64,000 nt of DNA, taken from contig NZ_CP041402.1 in the NCBI RefSeq assembly GCF_007018905.1, positions 3,088,001-3,152,000 of the forward strand, given 5' to 3'. Of this stretch, positions 46,100 to 56,428 are shown piece after piece. The notes under the pieces are model-generated. The model worked only from the letters and a program-made list of their open reading frames with translations, did not search any database and was not told the origin of the DNA. The stretch's first letter is position 1, and every line of letters starts with the position of its first letter. This DNA is from Tardiphaga sp. vice304 (GTDB lineage: Bacteria > Pseudomonadota > Alphaproteobacteria > Rhizobiales > Xanthobacteraceae). The position numbers and the translations under genes were made by a program.

Positions 46100-47599
46100 A
46101 TGCCCGACACCGTCAAGGTCGGCTTCGTGCCATTTTCCGCTGCCGCGCGCGGCATTCTGGTGGTGTTCTGCGACGACGCGCTGAAGTTCGGCGCCGCCAC
46201 CCTGAAGGGCCTCGGCGATACCGCCGCGGTCGTCAAGCGCGCCGCTGCGTCCTCGAATTTCAAGGGCAAGAGCGCCTCGACGCTCGATATCCTGGCTCCG
46301 GAAGGCCTCAAGGCCGGCCGGCTGATCGTGATCGGCACCGGCAAGGCCGACGCCATCAAGGAAACCGACGTGCTGAAGTTCGGCGGCGTGCTGGCCGGCA
46401 AGATGCGCGGCGCCGAAGCCGTCACCGTGATGGCCGAACTGCCGTCGGGCGCGATGAGCGCGGAGCAGGCGGCCTCGCTCGCCTCCGGCGTGTTGCTGCG
46501 GGCTTACGCCTTCGATCGCTACAAGACCAAGAAGAAGGATGACGACGACAAGGCGACCGACGTCGCGGTGTCGATCGCGGTCAGCGACGTCGCCGCCGCC
46601 AAGAAGGCGTTTGCGGCCGACGAAAATGTCGTCGAGGGCGTGATTCTGGCACGCAACCTCGTCAATGAGCCGCCGAACGTGCTGTTTCCGGTCGAGTTCG
46701 CCCGCCGCGCTTCCGAACTGAAGAAGCTCGGCGTGGCCGTCGAGGTGCTCGACATCAAGGCGATGGAGAAGCTCGGCATGGGCGCGCTGCTCGGTGTGTC
46801 GCAGGGCTCGACGCAGCCCGGCCGCATGGTGATCATGCGCTGGAACGGCGGCAAGAAGGGCGAGCAGCCGGTCGCCTTCATCGGCAAGGGCGTCACCTTC
46901 GACACCGGCGGCATTTCGATCAAGCCGTCGGGCTCAATGGAAGACATGAAGGGCGACATGGGCGGCGCGGCCTGCGTCGTCGGCCTGATGCATGCGCTGG
47001 CCGGCCGCAAGGCGAAGTGCAACGTGGTCGGCGCGATCGGCATCGTCGAGAACATGCCGGACGGCAACGCGCAGCGTCCCGGCGACATCGTCACCTCGAT
47101 GTCCGGTCAGACCATCGAGATCATCAACACCGACGCCGAAGGCCGCCTCGTGCTGGCCGACGTGCTCTGGTACGTCAAAGAGAAGTTCAAGCCGAAATTC
47201 ATGGTCGATCTGGCAACGCTGACCGGCGCCATCCTGGTCGCGCTCGGCACCGAGCATGCCGGGCTCTTCTCCAACAACGACGAATTGTCGGAACGGCTCT
47301 ACGCGGTCGGCCAGTCGACCGGCGAGAAGGTGTGGCGGCTGCCGATGGGTCCGGAATACGACAAGATGATGGACTCGCAGTTTGCCGACATGAAGAACGC
47401 CGGCGCGCGCAATGGCGGCTCGATCACCGCGGCGCAGTTCCTGCAGCGTTTCGTCGGCGATACGCCGTGGGCGCATCTCGATATCGCCGGCACCGCAATG
47501 GGCGCGCCGAAGACCGAGATCAACCAGAGCTGGGGCTCGGGCTACGGCGTGCGTCTGCTCGACCGGCTGGTGTCGGACTATTACGAGGCGAAGAAGTAG
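46100..47599 (+). CDS. pepA: Cytosol (leucyl) aminopeptidase
   Basis: PepA removes N-terminal residues from peptides using two metal ions; in E. coli it also binds DNA in site-specific recombination. The 499-residue protein has an alpha/beta N-terminal domain and the catalytic domain. The latter contains [19 protein letters not shown] (metal and catalytic Lys) and [16 protein letters not shown] (the M17 signature). GGAGGA lies six bases before the ATG. holC follows 21 bp downstream; the pepA-holC pair is conserved. Confidence 0.97.
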   Translation: MPDTVKVGFVPFSAAARGILVVFCDDALKFGAATLKGLGDTAAVVKRAAASSNFKGKSASTLDILAPEGLKAGRLIVIGTGKADAIKETDVLKFGGVLAGKMRGAEAVTVMAELPSGAMSAEQAASLASGVLLRAYAFDRYKTKKKDDDDKATDVAVSIAVSDVAAAKKAFAADENVVEGVILARNLVNEPPNVLFPVEFARRASELKKLGVAVEVLDIKAMEKLGMGALLGVSQGSTQPGRMVIMRWNGGKKGEQPVAFIGKGVTFDTGGISIKPSGSMEDMKGDMGGAACVVGLMHALAGRKAKCNVVGAIGIVENMPDGNAQRPGDIVTSMSGQTIEIINTDAEGRLVLADVLWYVKEKFKPKFMVDLATLTGAILVALGTEHAGLFSNNDELSERLYAVGQSTGEKVWRLPMGPEYDKMMDSQFADMKNAGARNGGSITAAQFLQRFVGDTPWAHLDIAGTAMGAPKTEINQSWGSGYGVRLLDRLVSDYYEAKK

Positions 47600-47620
47600 T
47601 CGGGTGGAGGAGGCCGCGGC

Positions 47621-48073
47621 ATGACCGAGGTCCTGTTCTATCACCTGCAGAACAAGTCGCTGGAAGAGGTGCTGCCGCCGCTGCTCGAGAAGTCTCTCGC
47701 GCGCGGCTGGCGGGTCGTCGTGCAGTCGACTTCGGAAGAGCGGGCGGAGGCGCTCGACGCGCATCTGTGGACCTACACCGAGGATTCGTTCCTGCCGCAT
47801 GCCACCTGGCTTGCGGCAGATGCCGCCGAGCAGCCGATCCTGCTGTCGATCGGCGCCGACAATCCGAACGGCGCGCAGGTCCGCTTCCTTGTCGACAACG
47901 CCGCGATCCCGGCGGATGGCGAGAGCTATGAGCGCATGGTGCTGGTGTTCAACGGCGACGATGGCGAGGCTCTGGCTGCGGCGCGTGCCGCCTGGACCGA
48001 CTGCAAGGCGAGGGGCTTTGCCGCCACCTACTGGCAGACCGACGAGCGCGGCCGCTGGCAGAAGAAGAACTAG
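47621..48073 (+). CDS. holC: DNA polymerase III chi subunit
   Basis: Chi links the clamp loader to single-strand binding protein at the replication fork. The 150-residue protein matches the HolC family: EVLFYHLQNKSLEEVLPPLL, then SLARGWRVVVQ and LDAHLWTYTEDSFLPHATW, and the later RMVLVFNGDD. It follows pepA with a strong GGAGGAGG ribosome site, so the two are co-transcribed. holC is usually found with pepA or valS. Confidence 0.94.
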   Translation: MTEVLFYHLQNKSLEEVLPPLLEKSLARGWRVVVQSTSEERAEALDAHLWTYTEDSFLPHATWLAADAAEQPILLSIGADNPNGAQVRFLVDNAAIPADGESYERMVLVFNGDDGEALAAARAAWTDCKARGFAATYWQTDERGRWQKKN

Positions 48074-48207
48074 GTCGGCTCGCTATTACCGGCCATTTAC
48101 GATAATTCTACCATTCGCCGGGACAATCCGGCCGATGTCATGGTGGCGCCGCAAAGCAGTGGTGCTACAGGAGCTTACGTGGCGTGCCGGGTAGGGATGA
48201 GCTGATC

Positions 48208-48756
48208 GTGCGACAGGACAGGCGTTATCGGATTTCGTTGCTGGCCCTCGTGTGCGCCGGACCCCTGCTGGCCGGTTGTGCCGGCGTCGGCGGTGAGATG
48301 TTCCAGACCGATCTGCTGTCGAAGGACGCCAATTGGTTCTCCAAGCCGGGCCGCGTCTTCATCAAGAACGTCTCGATCGAAACCCCGCCGCTGACCCCTG
48401 ACAAGCCCGTCACCCAGGCCGACCTCGTCGGCGCCGACGGTTCGTGCCCCGGCATGGCGCCGGGACCCGATGCCATGGCCGACGGCACGGCGGCTGCGCC
48501 TTCCTATAGTGGTGTGGTCGCGCTCGGGCATAATGAATGCGATGTGGTTCGCGGCGCCGGCGCGCCCGACAGCGTCGCGCTGTCCAACAACGGACGCGGC
48601 GACCGCGTCGCGATCCTGACCTATTCCCGCGGCGACCGTGCCGGCATCTACACCTTTACGGCCGGCCGCCTGACGATGGTCGAGCGCGGGCCGGAAGCCG
48701 CCCCGCAGCCGCGGACCGCACGGCCGAAGGCCGCGAAGAAGCGCGCGGCGACCTAA
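48208..48756 (+). CDS. BamE/SmpA-like lipoprotein
   Basis: This protein of about 182 residues has a lipoprotein signal with lipobox LLAGC. Its C-terminal half (ALGHNECDVVRGAGAPDSVA, then GDRVAILTYSRGDRAGIYTF and GRLTMVER) fits the alpha-alpha-beta-beta-beta pattern of BamE-like lipoproteins, in which a small domain begins with a G.xx.DV...GxP motif. The assignment is by pattern only. A basic tail (ARPKAAKKRAAT) ends it. The start is a GTG at 48208; a GTG at 48184 with AGGAG ten bases upstream is a real alternative, but adds eight residues before the signal peptide. Confidence 0.75.
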   Translation: MRQDRRYRISLLALVCAGPLLAGCAGVGGEMFQTDLLSKDANWFSKPGRVFIKNVSIETPPLTPDKPVTQADLVGADGSCPGMAPGPDAMADGTAAAPSYSGVVALGHNECDVVRGAGAPDSVALSNNGRGDRVAILTYSRGDRAGIYTFTAGRLTMVERGPEAAPQPRTARPKAAKKRAAT

Positions 48757-48787
48757 GTAACACTCACAAGAGCCGAAGTTTCTCGTT

Positions 48788-48917
48788 CCCCGGATGCTGC
48801 GCACTGCGCCGCATCTTGCGGCGGGGTGCGCTGCTGATCCGGGGCCTTCGCAAGCGCCGGCGTTTGGGATGATCCCGGATCTGCGGAGCAGCGTTGCACG
48901 CTGCACCGCGTCCGGGA
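48788..48917. repeat. Two dispersed palindromes between convergent genes
   Basis: Unit one (48788-48844) has CCCCGGATGCTGCGCA and TGCGCTGCTGATCCGGGG as arms. Unit two (48873-48917) has outer arms TCCCGGA and TCCGGGA and a perfect inner stem, GCAGCG with CGCTGC around TTGCA. They separate the BamE-like lipoprotein gene from the convergent ABC-F gene and may terminate both. I recall similar units in Bradyrhizobium. Confidence 0.75.
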
Positions 48918-48924
48918 CACGGGA

Positions 48925-50799
<1,875 letters not shown>

Positions 50800-50876
50800 G
50801 CGGGGTTGTCACCGCTGCAGCGCACAAAGGCAAGATGATTGTGCCCGATGAGGCCTCGGATCGCAACAAAACGGCA

Positions 50877-51065
50877 TCAACGCGCCGGTGGGGCATTCTC
50901 GTCGTCCTGACGCTGCATTTGGTCAATCAGGTCCTGCAGGTGCAAGGGTAATTGGCTGTTCTCGGTGCTCAGGTTGCGACGCAGCCGCTCGCCAATCGCC
51001 GTACAGATCGAGGCGCTGGTCAGGCGGTCGATCGACTCCTCTGCGGTATTGATTCGCTTTTGCAT
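50877..51065 (-). CDS. Small acidic hypothetical protein
   Basis: This 62-residue frame encodes MQKRINTAEESIDRLTSASI, then an amphipathic stretch IGERLRRNLSTENSQLPLHL and a charged end (DQMQRQDDENAPPAR). The middle recalls NepR-type small regulators (an IGxxLRxxY helix followed by a Pro-containing turn and LxxLL), but the central residues of that family are not all there, so this is a weak analogy. It lies between the ABC-F gene and ndk. The ribosome site is not strong. Confidence 0.5.
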   Translation of the reverse strand: MQKRINTAEESIDRLTSASICTAIGERLRRNLSTENSQLPLHLQDLIDQMQRQDDENAPPAR

Positions 51066-51229
51066 CAGTCGTCCACTTCATGCTCGTGGCAGTTGAATTA
51101 CCAAGTTAAGTCCGGTATCCGACAATTGTTTCCTGTTTTCTCGATTGCAGCGCATTTGAGTCAAAAAACCATGAAGGCCTTCTGCCTTTCATAGCCGGGA
51201 TGGTATCGCTCGGCCTCCGGTCGGATCGC

Positions 51230-51258
51230 TTGCCGTATCGACGGCGCGTCGATATAAG
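51230..51258 (+). promoter_or_regulatory. Predicted sigma-70 promoter of ndk
   Basis: TTGCCG at 51230-51235, a 17-bp spacer and TATAAG at 51253-51258 form a good housekeeping promoter. The transcript would start near 51265, giving a short leader of about 33 nt. Confidence 0.65.
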
Positions 51259-51297
51259 CCCGGCCATCATCCCACGGCAGTTTTCAAGGATAAAATC

Positions 51298-51720
51298 ATG
51301 GCGATCGAGCGTACCTTTTCGATTCTGAAGCCCGACGCGACCGAGCGTAACCTGACCGGGGCGATCAACGCCATCATCGAAAAGGCCGGTCTGCGCATCG
51401 TCGCCCAGAAGCGCATCCTGATGACCCGCAAGCAGGCCGAGACCTTCTACGCCGTGCACAGCGCGCGTCCGTTCTTCGGCGAGCTGGTCGATTTCATGAT
51501 CTCCGGCCCGGTGGTCGTGCAGGTCCTGGAAGGCGAGAACGCCGTGCTCAAGCACCGCGACGTGATGGGCGCCACCGACCCGTCGAAGGCCGCCGAAGGC
51601 ACCATCCGCAAGGCGCACGCCAAGTCGATCGGCGAGAACTCGGTGCACGGGTCGGACGCTGTGGAAACCGCGGCGATCGAGATCGCCCAGTTTTTCTCCG
51701 GCAACGAGATCGTCGGCTAA
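51298..51720 (+). CDS. ndk: Nucleoside diphosphate kinase
   Basis: Ndk transfers the gamma-phosphate of ATP to other nucleoside diphosphates through a phosphohistidine. The 140-residue protein starts [20 protein letters not shown] and has the active-site His in [14 protein letters not shown] (about residue 117). AAGGAT and a good promoter lie upstream, and a strong hairpin follows the stop, so it is a single-gene unit. Confidence 0.98.
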   Translation: MAIERTFSILKPDATERNLTGAINAIIEKAGLRIVAQKRILMTRKQAETFYAVHSARPFFGELVDFMISGPVVVQVLEGENAVLKHRDVMGATDPSKAAEGTIRKAHAKSIGENSVHGSDAVETAAIEIAQFFSGNEIVG

Positions 51721-51730
51721 CGCCGATTCC

Positions 51731-51758
51731 GGCTGCGGCGCGAAATCGCGCCGCAGCC
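51731..51758 (+). terminator. Hairpin after ndk
   Basis: GGCTGCGGCGCG at 51731-51742 pairs perfectly with CGCGCCGCAGCC at 51747-51758 across AAAT. It begins 10 bp after the ndk stop. No T tract follows, so efficiency is uncertain. Confidence 0.6.
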
Positions 51759-51813
51759 GACACTATCCGATGGCCGGTACAGGCCGGAAAATAATCATAA
51801 AGGGGGGCGTGCT

Positions 51814-52647
51814 GTGGACTGGTTGCTGAATATTTTTGATCCAGAGACGATCAAATCGGTTTTTGTTCAGTTCCAGGTCGAAATGCAGCAGCCCGCGTTC
51901 TGGCTCGCCGTCAGCAAGATCATCTGGATCAACGTTCTGTTGTCCGGCGACAATGCGCTGGTGATCGCGCTGGCCTGCCGCGGGCTGGCCCCGAAGCAGC
52001 GGATGTGGGGCATGATCCTCGGCGCCGCTGCGGCTGTCATCCTGCGCATCATCTTCACCGGCATCGTCGCCACCTTGATGGAACTGCCGTATCTGAAGCT
52101 GATCGGCGGCCTCGCGCTGATCGTCATCGCGGCCAAGCTGCTGGTGCCGGAGAAGCAGGAGGACGACGGCGTTCACGCCGCTTCGAATCTGTGGGCGGCC
52201 GTGCAGATCGTGGTCGTGGCCGACATCGTCATGAGCCTCGACAACGTCATCGCGGTGGCTGCCGCCGCCAATGGCAGCGTGCCGCTCCTGATCCTCGGCC
52301 TCGCCATCAGCGTGCCGCTGATCGTCGCCGGTGCGGCGCTGATCATGGCGTTGCTGACCCGGCTGCCGGTGCTGGTCTGGCTCGGCGCGGCCTTGCTCGG
52401 TTGGGTCGCAGGCGAAGTGATCGCCTCCGATCCCGCGGTGATGCCGTGGGTGCATCATATCTTCAACGGTTCGGTCGGGGCGGGGCTCGACAGCGTAATG
52501 ACCGCGATCGGCCTGACGACCCGCTTCACGTCGGGCGGCCATGGCGGCGAGATCGCCTGCGGCCTGCTCGGCGTGCTCATCGTGCTGGGCGTCGGCACGC
52601 TGTGGCGCCGCCGCCGGATCAACGAAGTGGTCAGCCACGCGGCGTAA
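51814..52647 (+). CDS. TerC/YjbE family membrane protein
   Basis: This 277-residue inner-membrane protein has about seven to nine helices and the TerC family motifs LLSGDNALVIALACRGL and VVADIVMSLDNVIAVAAAA, whose Asp and Asn residues are conserved. Family members export metals such as manganese, often for secreted enzymes; the ion here is unknown. The start is a GTG at 51814 with AAGGGGGG upstream. I searched the short leader for a manganese (yybP-ykoY) riboswitch and found none. A dispersed repeat follows the stop. Confidence 0.9.
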   Translation: MDWLLNIFDPETIKSVFVQFQVEMQQPAFWLAVSKIIWINVLLSGDNALVIALACRGLAPKQRMWGMILGAAAAVILRIIFTGIVATLMELPYLKLIGGLALIVIAAKLLVPEKQEDDGVHAASNLWAAVQIVVVADIVMSLDNVIAVAAAANGSVPLLILGLAISVPLIVAGAALIMALLTRLPVLVWLGAALLGWVAGEVIASDPAVMPWVHHIFNGSVGAGLDSVMTAIGLTTRFTSGGHGGEIACGLLGVLIVLGVGTLWRRRRINEVVSHAA

Positions 52648-52663
52648 GCGCTTAAGGCACTCG

Positions 52664-52760
52664 TGTAGGGTGGGCAAAGGCGCACATGCGCCGTGCCCAC
52701 CCTCGCGGGCGGTGGGCACGCCGCGCCGCGCGTTGCGCGCCGCGGCTTTGCCTACCCTAC
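52664..52760. repeat. Dispersed palindrome, GTAGGGTGGGCAAAG family
   Basis: The ends, GTAGGGTGGGCAAAGGCGC at 52664 and GGCTTTGCCTACCCTAC at 52744-52760, are inverted partners. The middle carries GCGCCGTGCCCACC and its near complement GGTGGGCACG. The element spans the junction between the convergent TerC-family and basic-protein genes. I recall it as another frequent Bradyrhizobium intergenic repeat. Confidence 0.8.
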
Positions 52761-52763
52761 TGA

Positions 52764-53135
52764 TCAGGCTTTCTTCTTAGCGCTCTTCTTTGCCGGCTTT
52801 TTGGCGGGCGCGGCCGTCTTGGCCGGGGCCTTGGCGACCGGCGCCTTCTTTGCCGCCACCGCCTTGGCGATCGGCGCGTCCATCGCCAAGCGCATCGCGC
52901 GCGCGTAGCTGTCGGCGGCATTGTCGGCAGACGTCATCAGGCGCTTCGCAGCGAACATGCCGTGCTCCAGCGCGTCCTTGGCCAGTTGCTTGAAGCGTTC
53001 TTTCTTCCCGGGATCGGTGGCCTTCGCGGCCAGCGCTGCGAAATGGTCGCGGCGCTTCTTGGCGGCAGCGAGCACCGTCTTGTTCTGCTGTTTGGCAATC
53101 TGCCGGATGACGACATCCAGATCGGCGTCCGCCAT
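52764..53135 (-). CDS. Small basic protein with histone H1-like tail
   Basis: The function is unknown. The 123-residue protein has a helical N-terminal part (MADADLDVVIRQIAKQQNKT, then AAAKKRRDHFAALAAKA) and a Lys/Ala/Pro-rich tail with repeated AKKPAKK-type units in its last 35 residues. The tail resembles histone H1 and bacterial H1-like DNA-binding proteins, so nucleoid binding is possible. The N-terminal helices have no known family to me. It lies 14 bp upstream of purN's end, on the same strand as purN and purM. Confidence 0.8.
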   Translation of the reverse strand: MADADLDVVIRQIAKQQNKTVLAAAKKRRDHFAALAAKATDPGKKERFKQLAKDALEHGMFAAKRLMTSADNAADSYARAMRLAMDAPIAKAVAAKKAPVAKAPAKTAAPAKKPAKKSAKKKA

Positions 53136-53149
53136 GGTTTGGTTCCTTG

Positions 53150-53800
53150 CTAGGTGAGAGTCGGTGAAATCAGGTCGTCGCCGGTAGAGGCTCCGGCCCG
53201 CACGCGGCAGATATCGCCGTCGATGCGGATGGCGTCGGTCGCCAGCAGCCGCAGCGCCTGCGGGTAGATCTTGTGCTCGATGCCGAGTACGCGCGCGGCC
53301 AGCGTGTCGGCCGTGTCGTCATCGGCGACGCTGACGGCGCCCTGCATCACGATCGGGCCGGCATCGGTTTCCGGTATCACGAAATGCACGGTGGCGCCGG
53401 AGATCCTGACGCCGGCGCGCAGCGCCTGGCCATGCGGGTCGAGGCCGGGGAAGGAGGGCAGCAGCGACGGGTGGATGTTGAGCATCCGGCCGTACCAGCG
53501 TTGCACGAAATCCGCGGTGAACAGCCGCATGAAGCCGCCGAGGCAGATCAACTCGATCCGGTGGTCGTCGAGCGCTTTCTGCAGAACGGTCTCGAAGCCG
53601 GCGCGATCGCGGCCAAACGGCTTGCTCTCGATCACCAGCGTTTCGACGCCGGCTTGCGCGGCCGCAGCCAGGCCGGGGGCGTCGACCCTGTTGGAGATTA
53701 CCAGCGCAATTTCGGCGGGGAAGCCGTTGGCCCGGGCAGCCTCGATCAGCGCGGTCATGTTGGAGCCGCGGCCGGAAATCAGAATGGCGACGCGGCGCAT
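53150..53800 (-). CDS. purN: Phosphoribosylglycinamide formyltransferase
   Basis: PurN adds a formyl group to glycinamide ribonucleotide, using 10-formyltetrahydrofolate. The 216-residue protein has RVAILISGRGSNMTALIEA at the N-terminus, the active-site NIHPSLLPSFPG with catalytic Asn and His, and the Asp in ETDAGPIVMQ. It starts 6 bp after the purM stop, so the genes form a purM-purN operon. Confidence 0.97.
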   Translation of the reverse strand: MRRVAILISGRGSNMTALIEAARANGFPAEIALVISNRVDAPGLAAAAQAGVETLVIESKPFGRDRAGFETVLQKALDDHRIELICLGGFMRLFTADFVQRWYGRMLNIHPSLLPSFPGLDPHGQALRAGVRISGATVHFVIPETDAGPIVMQGAVSVADDDTADTLAARVLGIEHKIYPQALRLLATDAIRIDGDICRVRAGASTGDDLISPTLT

Positions 53801-53806
53801 GTCAGC

Positions 53807-54880
53807 TCACTGCGTCAGTTCGAGATGGCCGTCATAGACCACGCGCTCGTCGCCATCAGCGGCGATCACCTCGCCAAGCACGCTGACCGTCTCGCCGCCC
53901 TCGCGGAGAGTTTCCAGCACCTGCGGGACGGCGTCGGGTTTGACGATGGCAATCATGCCGACGCCGCAGTTGAAGGTGCGCAGCAGTTCGAGTTCGGCAA
54001 TGTTGCCCTCGGCCGCCAGCCATTTGAACACCGGCAGCACCGTCAGAGCGGTGAGGTCGATGCGGACGCCGAGGTCCTTCGGCAGCACGCGTGGGATGTT
54101 GTCGGTAAAGCCGCCGCCGGTGATGTGCGCGAAGCCCTTGACGCCGCCGGTCTCGCGCACCGCGCGCAGGCAGGATTTGACGTATAGCCGGGTCGGGGTC
54201 AGCAAGGCTGCGCCGAGCGTCATGAAGGGCAGGAACGGCGCCTGATCCGTCCAGGCCAGCCCGGTCTTCTCGACGATCTTGCGCACCAGCGAAAAGCCGT
54301 TGGAGTGCACGCCGGAGGAGGCCATGCCGATCACGACGTCGCCGGCCTCGATATCCCGGGTCGGGAGCAGGGTGCCGCGCTCGGCGGCGCCGACGGCAAA
54401 GCCGGCGAGGTCGTAGTCGCCATCCTTGTAGAGGCCGGGCATCTCGGCGGTCTCGCCGCCGATCAGCGCACAGCCGGATTCGCGGCAACCCTCGGCGACC
54501 CCGGCGACGATCATGGCCGCGGCTTCCGGGTCGAGCTTGCCGCAGGCGAAGTAGTCGAGGAAGAACAGCGGCTCGGCGCCCTGCACGACGAGGTCGTTGA
54601 CCGACATCGCGACGAGGTCGACGCCGATGCCCTGGTGGTAGCCGGACTCGATGGCGATCTTGACCTTGGTACCAACGCCGTCGGTCGCCGCCACCAGCAC
54701 CGGATCCGTGAATCCGGCGGCCTTGAGGTCGAACAATCCGCCGAAACCGCCGATCTCGGCATCCGCGCCGGCGCGCGCCGTGGCGCGCACCATCGGCTTG
54801 ATCAGATCGACCAGCCGGTTGCCGGCATCGATGTCGACGCCCGCATCCGCATAGGTGAGGCCTTTTTTCGGGTCGGTCAT
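53807..54880 (-). CDS. purM: Phosphoribosylformylglycinamidine cyclo-ligase
   Basis: PurM closes the imidazole ring to make aminoimidazole ribonucleotide. The 357-residue protein has [20 protein letters not shown], the ATP-binding GGFGGLFDL and [14 protein letters not shown] regions, and [16 protein letters not shown]. The ATG at 54880 ([14 protein letters not shown]) is the normal start; the longer frame upstream has no support. It is divergent from the CDP-alcohol phosphatidyltransferase gene. Confidence 0.97.
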   Translation of the reverse strand: MTDPKKGLTYADAGVDIDAGNRLVDLIKPMVRATARAGADAEIGGFGGLFDLKAAGFTDPVLVAATDGVGTKVKIAIESGYHQGIGVDLVAMSVNDLVVQGAEPLFFLDYFACGKLDPEAAAMIVAGVAEGCRESGCALIGGETAEMPGLYKDGDYDLAGFAVGAAERGTLLPTRDIEAGDVVIGMASSGVHSNGFSLVRKIVEKTGLAWTDQAPFLPFMTLGAALLTPTRLYVKSCLRAVRETGGVKGFAHITGGGFTDNIPRVLPKDLGVRIDLTALTVLPVFKWLAAEGNIAELELLRTFNCGVGMIAIVKPDAVPQVLETLREGGETVSVLGEVIAADGDERVVYDGHLELTQ

Positions 54881-55045
54881 GGCCGGTTTCCTGGCGTTAA
54901 GCAAAGCGACGTATTTTCGGCTGGTTACGTCGGATTCCAGTCGCGCGCAATGCTCGCAAGCCACAGCGGTATGGACTATGTACACATTCAGCCGGCCAGG
55001 GCATCGATCGCCCGGATTGCAGCCCGACCGACCAGGAAGCAACTG

Positions 55046-55603
55046 TTGAGTATCCCCAACATCATCACCCTCGGACGCATCCTGCTGGTGCCGGTCATCG
55101 TATGGGCGATCGCCTCCGGCCAGATGGAGATCGCCTTCGCGCTGTTCGTGGTGGCGGGGATTTCGGACGCCGTCGATGGCTTTCTTGCCAAGCGGTTCAA
55201 CATGGCCAGCGAACTGGGAGCGCTGCTCGACCCCCTGGCCGACAAGGCGCTGCTGGTGTCGATCTACGTCGCGCTCGGCATCTGGGGGGCGGTGCCACGC
55301 TGGATCGTGATTCTGGTGGTGTCGCGCGACATCATGATCGTCAGTGCGGTGCTGGTATCCTGGCTGTTCGGCAAGCCGATGCCGATGCGGCCGCTGATGG
55401 TCTCCAAACTCAACACGGTCGCCCAGGTGGCGTTCGCTGCATTGATTCTGGCGTCCCTCGGATTTAGGTTCGAATCGTCACCTTACGATTTGATTTTAAT
55501 GGGTTTTGTGACATTTTTGACGCTCTTGTCTGTGTCGTTTTATCTCGTTGAGTGGATGCGTCACATGAGCTCGATCGAGCCTGCTCGTCCCGGTACGGAG
55601 TGA
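55046..55603 (+). CDS. CDP-alcohol phosphatidyltransferase family protein
   Basis: This integral membrane enzyme of 185 residues transfers a phosphatidyl group from CDP-diacylglycerol to an alcohol, as in PgsA or cardiolipin synthase. The family core is [20 protein letters not shown], then LLDPLADK; the Arg that usually ends the DGxxAR motif is Lys here (DGFLAK). The TTG at 55046 ([16 protein letters not shown]) is preferred because AGGAA lies seven bases upstream; an ATG at 54971 would add 25 poorly fitting residues. The product is phosphatidylglycerol-phosphate or cardiolipin, not decided by sequence. It starts the hdaA-ppk-ppx side. Confidence 0.85.
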   Translation: MSIPNIITLGRILLVPVIVWAIASGQMEIAFALFVVAGISDAVDGFLAKRFNMASELGALLDPLADKALLVSIYVALGIWGAVPRWIVILVVSRDIMIVSAVLVSWLFGKPMPMRPLMVSKLNTVAQVAFAALILASLGFRFESSPYDLILMGFVTFLTLLSVSFYLVEWMRHMSSIEPARPGTE

Positions 55604-55607
55604 CGGC

Positions 55608-56285
55608 GTGGCCTCCCGAATCCCCCCTCGTCAGCTGGCTTTCGCGTTGCCCCATGCCGAAAGCCTGTCGCGCGACAACTTCCTCGAAGGCCCGGCCAAT
55701 GCCGAGGCGCTGGGTCTGGTCGAGCGCTGGCCGGACTGGCCGAACCGCGTGATGCTGCTGGTCGGGCCGGAGGGCTCTGGCAAGAGCCATCTGGCGGCGA
55801 TTTGGGCGGAGACATCCGGCGCTCGCTCGACCACGGCGCATGCGCTCACCGCCGCCAATGTGCCCGCCGCGCTGGCGACCGGCGCGCTGGTGGTCGAGGA
55901 CCTCAACGCCGGATCGTTCGACGAACGCGCGCTGTTTCATCTGCTGAACCTGGCGCGCGAGGACGAGGCCTACGTGCTGATTACCGCGCGGATCGCGCCG
56001 GCCGCGCTGCCGATCGAATTGCGCGACCTGCGCTCGCGGTTGCGGGCCGTGCCGGTCGTGCAGCTCACGGCGCCGGACGACCAGCTGTTTCGCGCGCTGA
56101 TCGTCAAATTCTGTGCCGACCGCCAGATGAGCATCGATGAAACCGTGGTCAGCTTCCTCGCCAGCCGGATCGAACGCTCTTTTGCCGCGGCGCGGCAGGC
56201 CGTGGAAATGCTCGATACCGAGGCGTTGCGCTTGGGGCGTCCGGTGACGCGCGCTCTGGCCGCGGAATTGCTGCGCGGCGCGTGA
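55608..56285 (+). CDS. hdaA: DnaA regulatory inactivator HdaA
   Basis: HdaA works with the beta clamp to make DnaA hydrolyse its ATP after initiation, which prevents re-replication. The 225-residue protein is the AAA+ part of DnaA alone. It has the clamp-binding motif QLAFALP at about residues 9-15, the P-loop VGPEGSGKSHLAAIW, and a C-terminal AAA+ lid with RSFAAARQAVEMLD. The start is a GTG at 55608, only 4 bp after the previous stop. hdaA next to ppk is a conserved alphaproteobacterial pair. Confidence 0.93.
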   Translation: MASRIPPRQLAFALPHAESLSRDNFLEGPANAEALGLVERWPDWPNRVMLLVGPEGSGKSHLAAIWAETSGARSTTAHALTAANVPAALATGALVVEDLNAGSFDERALFHLLNLAREDEAYVLITARIAPAALPIELRDLRSRLRAVPVVQLTAPDDQLFRALIVKFCADRQMSIDETVVSFLASRIERSFAAARQAVEMLDTEALRLGRPVTRALAAELLRGA

Positions 56286-56354
56286 CGGTGGGCCGACAAG
56301 CGCGGGTCGGTGCGACCAATGGCGCAGCTTGACGGGGCGCCTGACAGGGTCATC

Positions 56355-56372
56355 CTGTCATCCCGCTGTCAC
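56355..56372 (+). promoter_or_regulatory. PHO box upstream of ppk
   Basis: CTGTCAT-CCCG-CTGTCAC matches the two 7-bp half-sites and 4-bp spacer of a PhoB site, in direct orientation. It ends 56 bp before the ppk ATG, which suits activation through a -35 replacement. PhoB control of ppk is known in several proteobacteria; binding here is inferred. Confidence 0.65.
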
Positions 56373-56428
56373 ACGGCTCACAGATGGTTTGCAGCAGATC
56401 GCCCGCCCTGCGTCATTGTCTGAACTAG

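Noticed and set aside
51721..51813. A manganese (yybP-ykoY) riboswitch before the TerC-family gene
   Set aside because: The 93-bp leader holds the ndk hairpin and a plain ribosome site; the conserved riboswitch loops are absent.
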